Shown here in pieces: positions 35,201 to 47,253 of a stretch of 64,000 nt of DNA. The number at the start of each line of letters is the position of its first letter. Positions within the stretch are counted from its first letter, which is position 1. Below the pieces are notes generated by a model. The model was given only the letters and a program-made list of their open reading frames with translations. It made no database searches and had not been told where the DNA came from. Origin of the DNA: Rostratula benghalensis (Eukaryota; Chordata; Aves; Charadriiformes; Rostratulidae); assembly GCA_013399305.1 (NCBI GenBank), contig VXAI01000068.1, positions 609,484-673,483 on the forward strand. Reading direction: 5' to 3'. A program made the position numbers and the translations under genes.

Positions 35201-38200
35201 TGAAAAATGAATATTTTAATGAAGGAATAAAATAATTTCAGTTACTCACAGTATTGCTAAATGAAATAGTGAAACATTGACCCTAATGACAAAGTAATCA
35301 AAAAGCAGCAATTACGTTGTGCATTTAGATATCCGTATCCAATAAATAGAGTATGACAGCCTCAATCTTGTCACATATTGTTCTATCAGATCCTATTTTT
35401 GTGGACATCATTATTATCAGCGTAATTGTTACAGTCTACCAAAGAGAAAAAATGTTGAGGTCAGCACCCCACGTGTTTTATCACTGCCGTGTGGTTAACT
35501 CCAGTCACAGCTGCCCAGGAACAACCTGTGAACACTGGGACTTTCTTTGGATGCTGCATTGAGTGTGTTTATTTGTAAAGCGTGGGGTGAAACGTGGAAG
35601 CTGACTGAAGAGGACACTTCACACTGGGATGTGCTCGGTGACTCTCCAAAGGGGAGGGAGTTGGAAGCATTACCCTTCACTACGACAAGGAGCCGTTAAT
35701 TAGTCCATCAGGAAAGGAGTTGGCTCTAGACCTAATAAAGCAACAGTTGTGTCTCAGAGGAAGGGAAATGATGCACTTCTTAATTAAGAACACGTCTAAG
35801 AAATACGTCTCTTTACATTTTCCCTTTGTTGGCTGGAGATTTGCGGGAGGTCAAAATACAAGATAACAACCAGGTAGTCCACACAGGAAGGTGTGGAAAA
35901 ACTGTAAATCAGACAATTAATACCTCTTACCAGTTGCCTTGGGTTCCCAGAGCATCCTTGAGACGATCCACAGAGCAGCCAAATAAATCTCCACTGGTGA
36001 CACATGAGCCCTGGTGAAAACTCCATGCACACATCAAGAGGACAAAGTCTCCTCCTTTCCATTAGAAATCCAGAAGGTTTCACCCTTGGGTGGAACGTAC
36101 TCCAGATCCCACTCGAACCCTGAAGACCTCCAGGGAATCTTGTCATAGTGATTTGGTGATATGCCATTAGAATAATAGTGCTGTGTCACACAATGGGGGA
36201 GGTGGGGAGGGAGGCGAGTCCAGAATTAGGTGTCCCAGATTCTGCCCCTCGCAGATGAAAAATATTAACAGAATTCCTGTGCAGTAACAGAGTTATACCC
36301 CAGTGCTTGACTATTTACTGACCACTTTTGGCTAACTGTCTAATCTCTTTCGAGTTCTTTGGACAGTTTAAACAGGAAAAGGAGTCCAACCAGTAAATCA
36401 CATTATCTATTACATATATTAAGTGAATCAGATGATACAGTTTTAATTTTTCTTTTCAGCTATTTCAGAGAGTGTCTGTGTTTATCCAAAGTCCGGAGGA
36501 CTGACACCAGCAGCATCTTATTTGATTTTTTTTTCAACCTTTTCTGATTCATATTCCAAAGTACTCAAATGTCTTTCTATTTATTTATATTTTCTTCAGT
36601 TTTTTTTTTTTTACTTTCTACTCTCTATGAAGCAGTTCATTGAAAGGTTGAAAAAAATAATCAGGGAAATTAACTGGAATTCCATCCATATGGTCTATAT
36701 GAAATAGAGTTCTTTGTACTGAACTTTTTATATCTACTTATATTTTTAGAGTTCAAATCACAATTTAAAAACTTGTGATGTTTTTGCAAGTTTTGAATGA
36801 CAGAAAAACGGAGTCCTACTCATCACAGAAGTAGAAATCCTGTAGAAAGCACTGAGGGGAGGGAACTATTTAATTAAGAATAACAAACTCAGAATCACAG
36901 TGCTTGACAGGACCCCAGAGGGGACATCTTGCACTCTTTGTGTGTCCCAAACAGTGTCAGATAACCGGCCTCTAGAGTAATTTCTCCAGCATTTTTGAAG
37001 AGTGACAATGATGTCCTTAAACAAACAATTCCAGCACTTGCTGTCCTTTTTTCCCTTTTTTGTCATGCATATGCCTCAATTTCCATTGCTGAAGTTTAAA
37101 GCTGCTTGTCCCTATCCATTTTGGACAAACAGTGTGCTCTTTCTACAGCCTTTCAGAAAGTGAAGTGTCAGAATGAAGCTGAGAAGATGACTCCATTGGG
37201 ATGTGCTCATCTTCATCCTGCTCCACATCTCATGACCAGGGAGGAGCCTGCTGCAATAGCATCTCCAGCCAGACTATGGGTGGCAGCAGGAAGACCAGCA
37301 GTGTCATGTTGTCCCCTTTCACTCCAGCTCTGGACCATGCTCACTCTCTGAAAATGTCCATGAGTGACATGGGACTCATGGAGCCACTCTTCTTCCTGTC
37401 TCCTTCTTACTGCAGACAAATGAACACAGAATTCTAAATTGTTACCTCTTTGCTTATAAATCTTACTCTGTAAATTAAGACATGCATCGATCCCTTGCTG
37501 ATGCTAGGCACAATCTCTAAGAAACTAATCCCCAGACTAAGTGGCGCTGCAAGCAAATATCTTCCTGTTTCAGGAGAAAAATAGAAGCTTATATCCACAT
37601 CTAAAAAAAGGCAAGAGGTAATTTCTCTGGAAAGCTCTGGACATCAGAGAATCACGTAGATGGTATCTAAGATACTAAATGTATCGGGTTTCATTATATC
37701 TATACCTATAAAAACAAGACTTAGTCCTACAAAGAATTCCTAATCATTTCTGCCAGAGAAACCTTTAAGGTTTGTTAGCTTGAAGGAAGGTCTCTGCTGA
37801 CTCCCCTGGCCTGCCTTATTCCGCAGCAGCAGGTTGATTCTATTGAAGCATCAGGTCAGTAACACAGGCAGTGAATCAGTAATGCCAATAGTGCAACAAA
37901 CTCCTAAGTGTAATAATAAAACTAAATGCTAACTCTATGAAATTTAAGAGTATCTTGAACAGGGCTGCTGAAGAAAGGGCATAGCTAAGCTGTGGGACTG
38001 GGATGGGTCATTGATAAAAAAATACCTCTTTGCAAAATTCTTACTACAAAGATCAGTTTGAGGGGTCATTTGGTTAGAGTCCACAGAGCCCTCTGTAAGA
38101 CTGGGTAGAGGAGTTTAGATGAGTCTGAGGCCCATGGGATTAATTTAGGATCAGTTGAGTGAAATTTGATGATGTTCAGGATAGAAATCTATTTTTCTTT

Positions 38201-39626
38201 AGTTCTGAGGTTTTGGTTTCAATCAGTGAGGATATTTACCACGCAATGAAATTACCAAGGGTCATTGTTGCAATCTCCATCACTATAAATCTTTAAATCA
38301 AAGCTAAATGTTTTTTTCTGAACAGATAATTTTATAATTCAGCCAAGATTTAATTCGAGTAGGTCTTATTTTATACAAGGGGTCAGCCTGGTTTGTGACA
38401 TTCAGGCCACCGGGGTTATGATTCTTTGGGCTCAACAGGGAAGCGATTCGTTGAGAGAAAACTTCCCAGGAGGTGCAACATTCACCACAGGCTCCTCCCT
38501 AAACACCAGTAAATGTTCATTTATTTAAAACCATTTCATTTTCTAGGATAAAAATTACCAGTGGTAAGCTGCAAGTCACATATTTTACGCTTGTAACAGA
38601 TGTACTTAATGGGCACAACATTATTCAACCGTATTTTAAATGCAGAGGCACAGGTATGTGGGTGATTAAGTTGCCTGATGATACTCATAGCATCAGCAAG
38701 AAAGCAGGGATGTGCTCCATTTGTAGTTCCCGAGATGAGTGAGTCCATTAACAGTTTAGTGCTAACGACAGGCTGTAAGAAGTGTCAGTGCTGATCGTCT
38801 CACTGTAGAAAACATTTGGGCAGTGAACCCATGGGCACAGGTACTGCTGAAGGTAGGTATCCCAGTCTGATCCCTCTATCCCACCTGGCTCCCGCTTCAT
38901 GCACTTTTCTTCAAAATCCATGGGTTTCCCCTTCGGCTACCACCTTCCCTCTACTGCAGTTAAGCCAAAAGATGAAAAAAGGGCAAAGAATAGTTAAAGC
39001 CTAGACCGACGCAGATGTATTTTGGTACGGATTCACAGTCAGGGAAGGCTGAGAAAGAGAAATCCATGGAATTTACCGAGCATATTGCTGGCTGTAGAAA
39101 GTTAACAAATACCCCAGGGGGTTTGTGCACAACTGAACTGTGCTTGAGGGTGTTATATTTAGGAATTGTCTCAGTACTGTTAGTCTTCAGGAAAAAGGGT
39201 TGTATTTGTATAAAAATAATAAAAATAAATAGTATTTATATTACTCCTCCCATGCACCTAATAATGACTAGTTTTTCCTGTGGGTTCAGAGACTCAGGCC
39301 TTAAGGCAGCTGGGAGAAAGACCTGTTTAACAGACAGAGGCTTTCTTTTTCTCTGCAATGATGGTTAAAATAGCTGGTGTCTTGCATTCCCACGTCTTCT
39401 AGTGAGGTGCTTTAGGTTTTATGTTGTTGCTTTTTTGGGGTTTGTTCCTCCATTCCGCCTCAGCATTTAAGCATATTCCTTCCCTGCTAAAAAGAGGATT
39501 TCAGAGAGCAGAAAAGAAAGTGAGAGAAGTGAATGTGGGGGATGCCAAGCAATGCCAGGAATGTCCTGACCACACATGTCCATCATGAAGGAGGGGGAAA
39601 AATGATTCTGTATAAATGCTATAGTT
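32279..39626 (+). other. Intergenic sequence, 7.3 kb
   Basis: No gene is supported here. Open frames are short and mutually overlapping. Notable items are the overlapping palindromes at 32912-32938, a CCCAAAACCC-type A/C tract at 33812-33835, and AT-rich unique sequence with several TAATTA motifs at 34200-34500. A weak old repeat at 36880-37060 cannot be assigned. Confidence 0.55.
32912..32938. other. Two overlapping perfect palindromes
   Basis: TGGGAGCTAGCTCCCA (32912-32927) is a 16-bp perfect palindrome. CCCATAG at 32924-32930 pairs with CTATGGG at 32932-32938 across a single C. The arms overlap at CCCA, so two alternative hairpins compete for the same bases. Confidence 0.85.
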
Positions 39627-39785
39627 AGAATCATAGAATCATCTAGGTTGGAAGGAACCTTTAAGATCATCTAGTCCAACCATCAACCTAACTCTGACAA
39701 AAAAAAAACATCTCAAAAAACCCCATGTCCCTAAGCACCGTCACCCTGTCTTTTGCATACCTCCAGGGATGGTGCCTCAAAGCAG
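39627..39785 (-). repeat. CR1 LINE 3' fragment
   Basis: The left end AGAATCATAGAATCATCTAG is the reversed CR1 tail. It is followed by TTGGAAGGAACC and ATCTAGTCCAACC and later by CCTCCAGGGATGGTGCCTCA, all CR1 3' landmarks on the minus strand. Only about 160 bases remain, and an A run interrupts it near 39700. The copy is severely 5'-truncated. Confidence 0.88.
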
Positions 39786-42700
39786 TAGTTCTGTTCTGCA
39801 TCATCTCAATGATCCCGCCCTTTTTCTCTCCAGATGGTTTCAGGGGCCCTTAACTTGCACTCCAGTCCCCCTCCTCTCCCTCTCTTCACCCTCATCACCG
39901 CTCTCGCTGCTTCCTGCCCCTGAGGAATTGAAATTCTACCATTTCTCATCCTGGTGGTTCTTGTGTTTGCTCTTGCTCCCACTTCGTGCTGACCTCCCCT
40001 GGGGATCAGACACTTGATCTCATCTGGCTCATGTACCTCCTCAGAAACAGGCTGCTTGTGCCCTTGGTGCAAAGACACATATTTGCTTCAAGGCAATTAA
40101 GGGATCATGATAACCTTATAAAGGACTGGAGTTCCTGAGAAGTTACATTTCTAAAGAATACACAGGGACACGGAAGTTTATAATAAGAAAGGCATCTTGC
40201 ATTTTAGTTTTCATTGCTCTGACTTCGTAGAAATTTTTTCCATGGAAAACGTTGTCTGACCAGACCTTGCAAAGGAAAGTGCTCCATTATCTCACCCTTC
40301 CTGCTGTAATATCAGTTTTGAATGCTTTTAAACCTTTTCCATACCCATTCAGCATACCAGGCTGGGGGGACCTTGGCAGCAATGAGCACAAAGATGGACC
40401 TGCATTACCTGACACTGCTCATGGTGCAGTTTAGCTTCGTATTTGAGTATCAAAATGCACTTCTTCTGTAAATATTCCTTGTATCAGTACGAGGTGTGGT
40501 GACACTCACCTTTTTAGGAATATTTGGGGCTATTGTGCCACAGAAAGACGTGGGTAACTACTAAAATCCTGGCACATGGACAAGAAACAAAACTTTTGGT
40601 TTTAATAGCCTGGTTTTATGTAATTAAATTTCCAATAGGAAATGGATACATAACCTGCTCTTTATGAGTACTCTGAATTCCAAGTTTGCCAGGAACTGAG
40701 CAATTATTATGATATAAGTAACATGTATTCAGTGTATATAACACAGCTGTTCGTGGTGCTTTCCTTAGACTATGGCAAAGAAAAATGCCACCCATAGGAC
40801 TAAACAGCTTTGCTCATAAAATACCCTAAGTATGGAATTTTAATCTAATCTACTTAACTATTTTATCAACACGCTTTGAGATGATTAAATCGTCTTCTTT
40901 ATGCTCTAGGATTTTAAATCCTGTCTCTGAATATTTTGTGTGTGAGTTCACCATCCAGTGTGTATGAGAATGTACAGTGGAAATTAAAGGCTGCTCAAAA
41001 TTCTGTGTAGCAAACCCACTTCTTAATGATAGATTTTTTTTTAGGTTCACTGTGCAGTCAGGACACATGAGATTTTTTTTTTTCTTCTGAACCAAGTTTA
41101 CTGCTGAAGGCAGCAGTGTATTTTGCACTAAAGTATAAATGTGTGGTCTGAAACCCTTGTAGGAACATATAATATTACTACTGAGAGTACTCGAGTGGAA
41201 AAAAATAAAAGAAAAATTATTTATTTCAAAGTGTTTGTAAAACCTTGTTGCCCTATGGTTTGCTGATACGTACATGCATCTTGTTTGCTTTCATTTTTTA
41301 ACAATAAAAATAATAATGCCACTGTAATGAACGTTGTTTGGATGCTGCTGCCGAGCATCTAAATCTGAGATTATACTCACAGGCCAAAGGCCAAAAAACC
41401 CCAAGTCTTCTATCACCCTGTTAGTGGCATAATCTTCTCCATAAAGCTTGGAGAAAAACTTATTTCTCCCCTATACACCTTGAGAATCTCCATGGTTTAA
41501 TGCTGCAGGTAGCAGTTTGGTCATCTGCTGGTCCCATGGGCTCTTTTGTGCATTAATGGAGCTTTTTGCTGTCCCATACCTGGATGGGAAATACCCCACA
41601 TCCCAGAGCACAGACTGGTCTTGGCAAGACAGGCACCAAAATTTCACAGAGAAGAATTCCAAACTGATTAACACTGCCTCTACTTTCCCATCTTCTTTGT
41701 TCTAAGTATCTTTTGCTCATGAGAATATTTTATATATTCAAACTGAAATATTCACTAGGAAAACTTGTGGGTCTAAAGTGGATGCTCAGGTTTAACCAAG
41801 ACTACAATATATAGTGTATATCTGCTGGAAAAAGGAAAAAATTCCTGGTAGTCAGAGAGAATTTAATTAACTTGTTACATCACTTACTGCCATATTCATG
41901 GACCCAAATTCAATTCTCTTTGACATGCCTTTTAAAAAATCCATTGTTATGAAAAGTAAAGTGCAGCTTCATTACTAAAGCTCATTTTGAGTTGCTGCTT
42001 TTCTCTACCACTTTGAAGTTCAGTACAGATTTGACAGGGAGCCCTCCTTGGCTCCTGAGCTGGGAGTACTTGGACTGGTAGCTGAAAGCAGCACAAGGTC
42101 ACTAAAAATGTGTCCCTTCCTTTCCACCCATCCTGCCCCTGTGTTCCTCCTGGTGCAATCAGGTGGATTTTATCTTCCTTTGGCAACGAATAATGATGTT
42201 TTTTATATAATATTCATTCACAAGGGATAATTGGCTTTGATGAGCCCTTGGGTCCAGCAACTTCTCTTGTCTTTGCTGTCAGGCCTCTGACGTGAGTATG
42301 GAGCTTGCATTGCATTGCAATTATTGCATTATGTTATGTTATATTATATTATTATTTGCAGTTCTTAGCTGATATCTTGAGAAGGATTCCTCTGATTTCA
42401 TTTCCTACACTGTTTACCATATAGGTACAGCTGGGGAAGCATGGTGTTGATGCATAAGAGATCCATCTTACCCTTTTCATCAGGGCTGCGCATGTCTGGT
42501 CCATGGAAATATTCTCCATGTGTGGGGCTCACAAGGAGTAATATAAACTATGCTCACAAATCCTGAGCTAACAGCATCACTGCTGGTTGTGGCATAGCAG
42601 ATGACAGAGCAGCGAAAGGCACAACTGGTGGCACTCCCACAAAGAGGGTTAATGATGCTTAATGAACCCGGTGAGGTGAAAAACAAAAATTCACCCACAC

Positions 42701-45167
42701 CTAGCTTTAGTTCTTTGTGGCCCTGGTAAATTGTTCAGTAAGTGTTTGCTGAGGAAGAAAGACTGCAGGAGGCTGTTGTTAATGTCAGGGCATTGCAAAA
42801 TGCATACAATGCTCCTCTTCTTTTTATGTTGTTCTTTCTTTGTCTATAAGAGTAAGTTGGGGTTTGGCACTGTGCTATTGTGTGTGTGTATCCTGTCACA
42901 CGACAAGGCTGGTGGTTGCTGAGGACAATGGCTGAAAGCTATGAACTATGAAAGTAAGAATAAGCCTCTGCACTCCCAAAGCCATTTTTCAGCTCTGGCA
43001 CATTTTTTTCTCTCTGTCTGGAAACCAACAGCAGCCTTTGTGAGATGGAAGAGGAAAAGCCAAACAACTGCAATGAAATGAGTGTCCATTTGCAAACACT
43101 TTTATTGGCTTTCAGAGGTCTTCTGGTTCGTCTGTGCTCCACGCATCAGTCACTTCCCAAATTCACTCGTGAACACTTCCACCCTTGAGGAGGCCTCGCC
43201 GTTGCAGGGCTGTGATGAGATTTCATGTGCTTGTTCCTGTGCACTCCCTGGTCCTGGTTTGGGGAAGGTAGGTTGAACAAACCTTCTTGTTTGAAGCAAT
43301 AATACCTGTGGTTCCGAGGTGTACTTACAGCAAATATCTCCTGTGCCAAATTAAAAGCCTCAGATTTTCCTGTTTAATCAACTGCAAAAGCTGTTTATTG
43401 CTTCCTCGCTCTGAGTGTCTCAATGGCGCCCTTTAATTAACTGCATTGGGCTTGGCTGTCATTCGACACAGGTTTTATTGGAATAGAAGTTAAATCCTGT
43501 CTTTCATAACAGTCTTAAATGCACCTGTACTGAACTCTTTTAAGTGATAATTAGTTTTCATCAGCTGTCTCTTAGTCATTTCACATTTGCTCATGGGCAG
43601 CCTCGCTGAAGTCCAGCACAGCTTTCTTACACAGCAACTTCTCCCACTTTCCTGGCCAGGATGGAGAAGCTCTCCTGGGGAGCATGCCCAGGGCTGATCT
43701 GCACAAACCCAACCTTCTTTGGGGGCAACTGCAGCTCCCTAAAAGTCATCTCATGCTGAAGAACACTCCCTAGCGATTCCCATGGTGGTAGTGCAATGTT
43801 AACTTTGTAAGTTATGAGAACTTGTAAGGTTTTTGATAGTAGTCTCTCTTGGCCTTGCCAAGCCAATTCTTCTTTCTCACCTTGCCTGGAAGTCCATAGT
43901 CATGTCCTCTGTTCCTTTCTCTCTTCCCTCCGTGGATGCTGCTGCAGTGTCCCAGGCAAGCAGTGGGTTCTCCCTCCTGGCCACTTTGGGATTCTGTGTG
44001 AGCCCCAACACTCTTCCTTCCAGCTGGTTTCTCGTCTCAGCTATGCTTCGTCACATAAAATGTAATTTTTCTGCCTTTCCAGCCTAATTTAACCAACTGC
44101 TTAAACCACCACCACAATATTTTTTATTCCTCTTTATAAACGTCAGGTTAGAGCTTTCTAATTTTACTGTTGTGGATCCTTGGAGAGTTTTTGGAATGGA
44201 AAAGGATATATTTTTCTCTTGCTTTAGCTGGGGTTTTCAGAAGCAGCTAGCAAACTGGAGGTGACATATCTGAGCCGCTTCCCTCTCCCTTAGCCTTGTC
44301 CTGAGGACAGACAGTGCCCTCTGAAGAGCCCCCAAAGTACCATTGCTCTTCACAAACCACAGCACAATCCCCTGGAGGGCTCCAGTCCCACCTCCCACAC
44401 AGAGCAAAGCCACTGATTTGTCTGCAAACAAAGGTAATTTTATGCCTCCATTACTTCAGCGTTTGTTTTATTCATTTTCTCTTTCTGTTAGCATTTTAGA
44501 AACTAGCAGTATTTGTCAGCTAATACAGCCTGGGTGGTAAATTTTCTCTTCACAACACTTTGTGAAATATTTAAGAGCATTTAGATACTAGTCCATGCAG
44601 ATACTAGTCTCCTACATGCAGTAGATCACTCCCATATGCCTGTTATCCTCTGTAGAGCACAGACCCAAAACCCTTCCCTCTCAGTACCTGAGCCATCCAA
44701 CCCACTAATCCCCAGTCTCGAGTGGGAAGACTCCCAGCTAACAGGGTAGAAGGAAAACAATGACCAAAGAAAAAGACTAAACCTGTTCCAGATTCTGGGG
44801 TTTTGTGTTTTAGGGACAAGGCTGAGTCAACCCACACATCTACAAATGTCCTCAGAGCATTCATCTCAGTGTGGATTTGTAGTTTATGGGTTAAAGCTAC
44901 TTTGATGTTACATATCTCTAAATAAAAAATTGGAAATTATGGGAAGAAATTTGCCCTCCTACAGGAGACCTGGATGGTAGGTTGTAGAATATTTAATGCA
45001 GAAATGAACAATCCTTTGAACCGTGATGCTTTCACTTTTGTAATTGTACTTGAAATTTTCCCATCATTTGTAAGTTCTTTCAGATGCTATGAGACCCATA
45101 ATCTGTATAAGGATATTTATTGATGAAGCTGATTTGCACTATCTTGAAAGTGTCATGCATTTGTATT
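39786..45167 (+). other. Intergenic sequence, 5.4 kb
   Basis: No gene is supported. It includes a pyrimidine-rich stretch at about 39850-39910, an AT-only tract at 42319-42357 and a tidy unique block at 43360-43600 that may be conserved. Open frames on both strands are short and carry no recognisable domain. Confidence 0.55.
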
Positions 45168-45360
45168 TCACGGAATCACAGAATTGTCAGAGTTGGAAGG
45201 GACCTCTAGAGATCATCTCGTCTAATTCCCCTGGGAGGGGGAGCAGGTTTGCCCAGAGCACATCAGTCAGAACTGCATCTAGGAGGGTCTTGAAAATCTC
45301 CAAAGAAGTGGACTCCACAACCTCCCCTGGTAGCCTGTTCCAGTGCTCTGTCACCCTCAC
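45168..45360 (-). repeat. CR1 LINE 3' fragment (first of an adjacent pair)
   Basis: The minus-strand CR1 begins with CACGGAATCACAGAATTGTC and runs through TTGGAAGGGACC, GACTCCACAACCTC and CCTGTTCCAGTGCTCTGTCA. It stops abruptly where the next CR1 starts, and its expected continuation is not found after that copy. Confidence 0.9.
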
Positions 45361-45626
45361 ATTTCATAGAATCATCGAATGGTTAGGTGGAAGTGACCTT
45401 AAAGATCATCAAGTTCTAACTTCCCTGCCATGGGCAGGGACACCTCCCACCAGACCAGGTTGCTCAAAGCCCCATCCAGCCTGGCTTTAAACACTTCCAG
45501 GGATGTGGCATCCACAACTTCTCTGGGCAACCTGTTCCAGTGTCTCACCACCCTAATTTATTCCTAATATCTAACCTAAATCTCCCGTCTTCCAATTTAA
45601 ATCCATTACCCCTTGTCCTGTCAAGG
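45361..45626 (-). repeat. CR1 LINE 3' fragment (second of an adjacent pair)
   Basis: This starts with TTTCATAGAATCATCGAATG and continues with CTGCCATGGGCAGGGACACC, the same CR1 subfamily that recurs at 58565 and 59890. It ends near CCCCTTGTCCTGTCAA. The copy is in the same orientation as its neighbour and directly abuts it. Confidence 0.9.
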
Positions 45627-46909
45627 GGTTAACACAATTAACATTTAATTATTGCTACTTTCTCAGGTCTTTGTGGCACGATCTGTTTGAGGGTTCCTAT
45701 GATGTCTACTGTGAACTTAGTTACTATTGTCCTTAAGAGGAAAAACAGCAACAAAAAAACCAGTATCAGTCCTTCCATTTTGTCTTTATTGTTCTAGAAG
45801 TGATCAAAACCATACAGCTGGTGGCTGTTTGTGCTGAGGAGCCTTAATACCAGACTGCCCTTAAGAGCTTACCAACAAAGACGGTCGAGAAGCTGTCAAA
45901 ATGGCTCATTTAGTGAAGAGATGAACTACTTGTGGGAAAACCTTGACACTAAATGGTTACCTGCAAATACTAACGACAGATATGTGGATATTTGGCCTTA
46001 CTCCAAGGGGTACATGTCCCAGAGTCAGGATTGGGCATGTTTTTAGACAACACATTAATGTCAGCAGGAGGGTAGGGATGATACATTTTATACCCTTTCT
46101 GAAAAACGGATCTGTAGCCTGGATGCAAGCTCCCGTTAAGAAAGGAGAAATGATTTTTCTTCTTCCTTGTATTTATGTAGGATATCTGTCCCCCTGTTCC
46201 AGTGACAGCAGAGCAAAATTTGTGAGTACCAGCTGCAACACCCTCATGGAGGTGCAGCCGTTGCCGTTGCCTGCCATCGCATCGCACAGCTTTTGCTCGC
46301 CAGGTGGGTACCCAGGAAAAGTAATAGCTCTGAATGCTCTCCTCTCCCTCCCAGCTGAATTACATCGCTTTTGTGAGCTCTTCCTCCCTCACCAGCATAC
46401 ATCATGTTTTCTTCCCCCACACTTACACTTCACTAATGCTATCAATAACATCCTCCTTCTCACATATATTTCTTCTTCTCATTTCTCCGGTTGCATTGCT
46501 GGTATTTTATCAGCACTTGCTCCATATTCATCTCCCTCCGGCCCCTACTTTCCTTCTCCAGTCCAAGCACACTGTAAAACCTGTACAACCAGTAGCTTCC
46601 TGCCATATTCCTAAATGTATCTGGGACCTAATGATGTCAAGTAGTGCCCTGGAAAGTAGCTCCTCCGTGCATGCTGCCTTCACGCTACTGCCTTCCAGCC
46701 CTGTCTCAGGAGCAGCTCCCTGAAGCCTTCCCTTGCACCATGCACAGGAAAAAAAATTCACCAAGGGATGGGGCACTGTATACTCCTCCAGCCATGTTGT
46801 ACCTTCAATTGTCCATGCTGGTCTCCATGCAACAGCAGGAAGCTCTTAAAGGACAAAAGAGAAATGCCTCTGTTTAAAAAAGGGCATAGTTTGGTTGTTA
46901 TTGGAAGAA
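45627..46909 (+). other. Intergenic sequence with a chance long open frame
   Basis: A 223-codon frame (45943-46614, +) runs through a pyrimidine-rich stretch. It has no recognisable domain, and its second half is low-complexity Ser/Leu/Pro/His. I do not support it as a gene. Confidence 0.55.
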
Positions 46910-47253
46910 GCTCATCTCTCCATTGGTTGGAAACTGCAGTGACTCTTCTTAAAAAGGACATGGACCTGTTGGAACAGGTCCAGGAAAGGGCCATGAAAAT
47001 GATCAGGGGGTTGGAGTACCTCTCCTATGAGGACAGGCTGGGAACGTTAGCGTTGCTCAGCCTGGAGAAGAGAAGACTCTGGTGAGACCTTATATCTCCT
47101 TCTAGTACCTAAAGGGGGCCTACAGGAGAGTTAAGGAGGAACTCTTTGTTAGGGAGTGTAGTGATAGGATAAGGCGTAGTGGTTTTAAACCAAAAGAAGA
47201 GAGATTTAGATTAGATATTAGGAAAAAATTTACTGTGAGGGTAGTGCACATGG
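46910..47253 (+). repeat. CR1 LINE fragment lacking its 3' end
   Basis: The plus-strand CR1 pol tail is readable: a [18 protein letters not shown] segment, then [10 protein letters not shown] and [11 protein letters not shown] frameshifted remainder runs up to GTGAGGGTAGTGCACA, after which the sequence is unrelated. The normal 3' third and tail are missing, so the copy was cut by a later deletion. Confidence 0.87.

Noticed and set aside
36880..37060. Possible old CR1 or other LINE remnant
   Set aside because: Only AGAATCACAGTG and a few later words resemble CR1. Too weak to call by eye; RepeatMasker would decide.
45943..46614. 223-codon open frame on the plus strand
   Set aside because: It crosses a pyrimidine-rich tract, encodes Ser/Leu/Pro/His-rich filler and overlaps open frames in other phases. 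There is no promoter or splice context.
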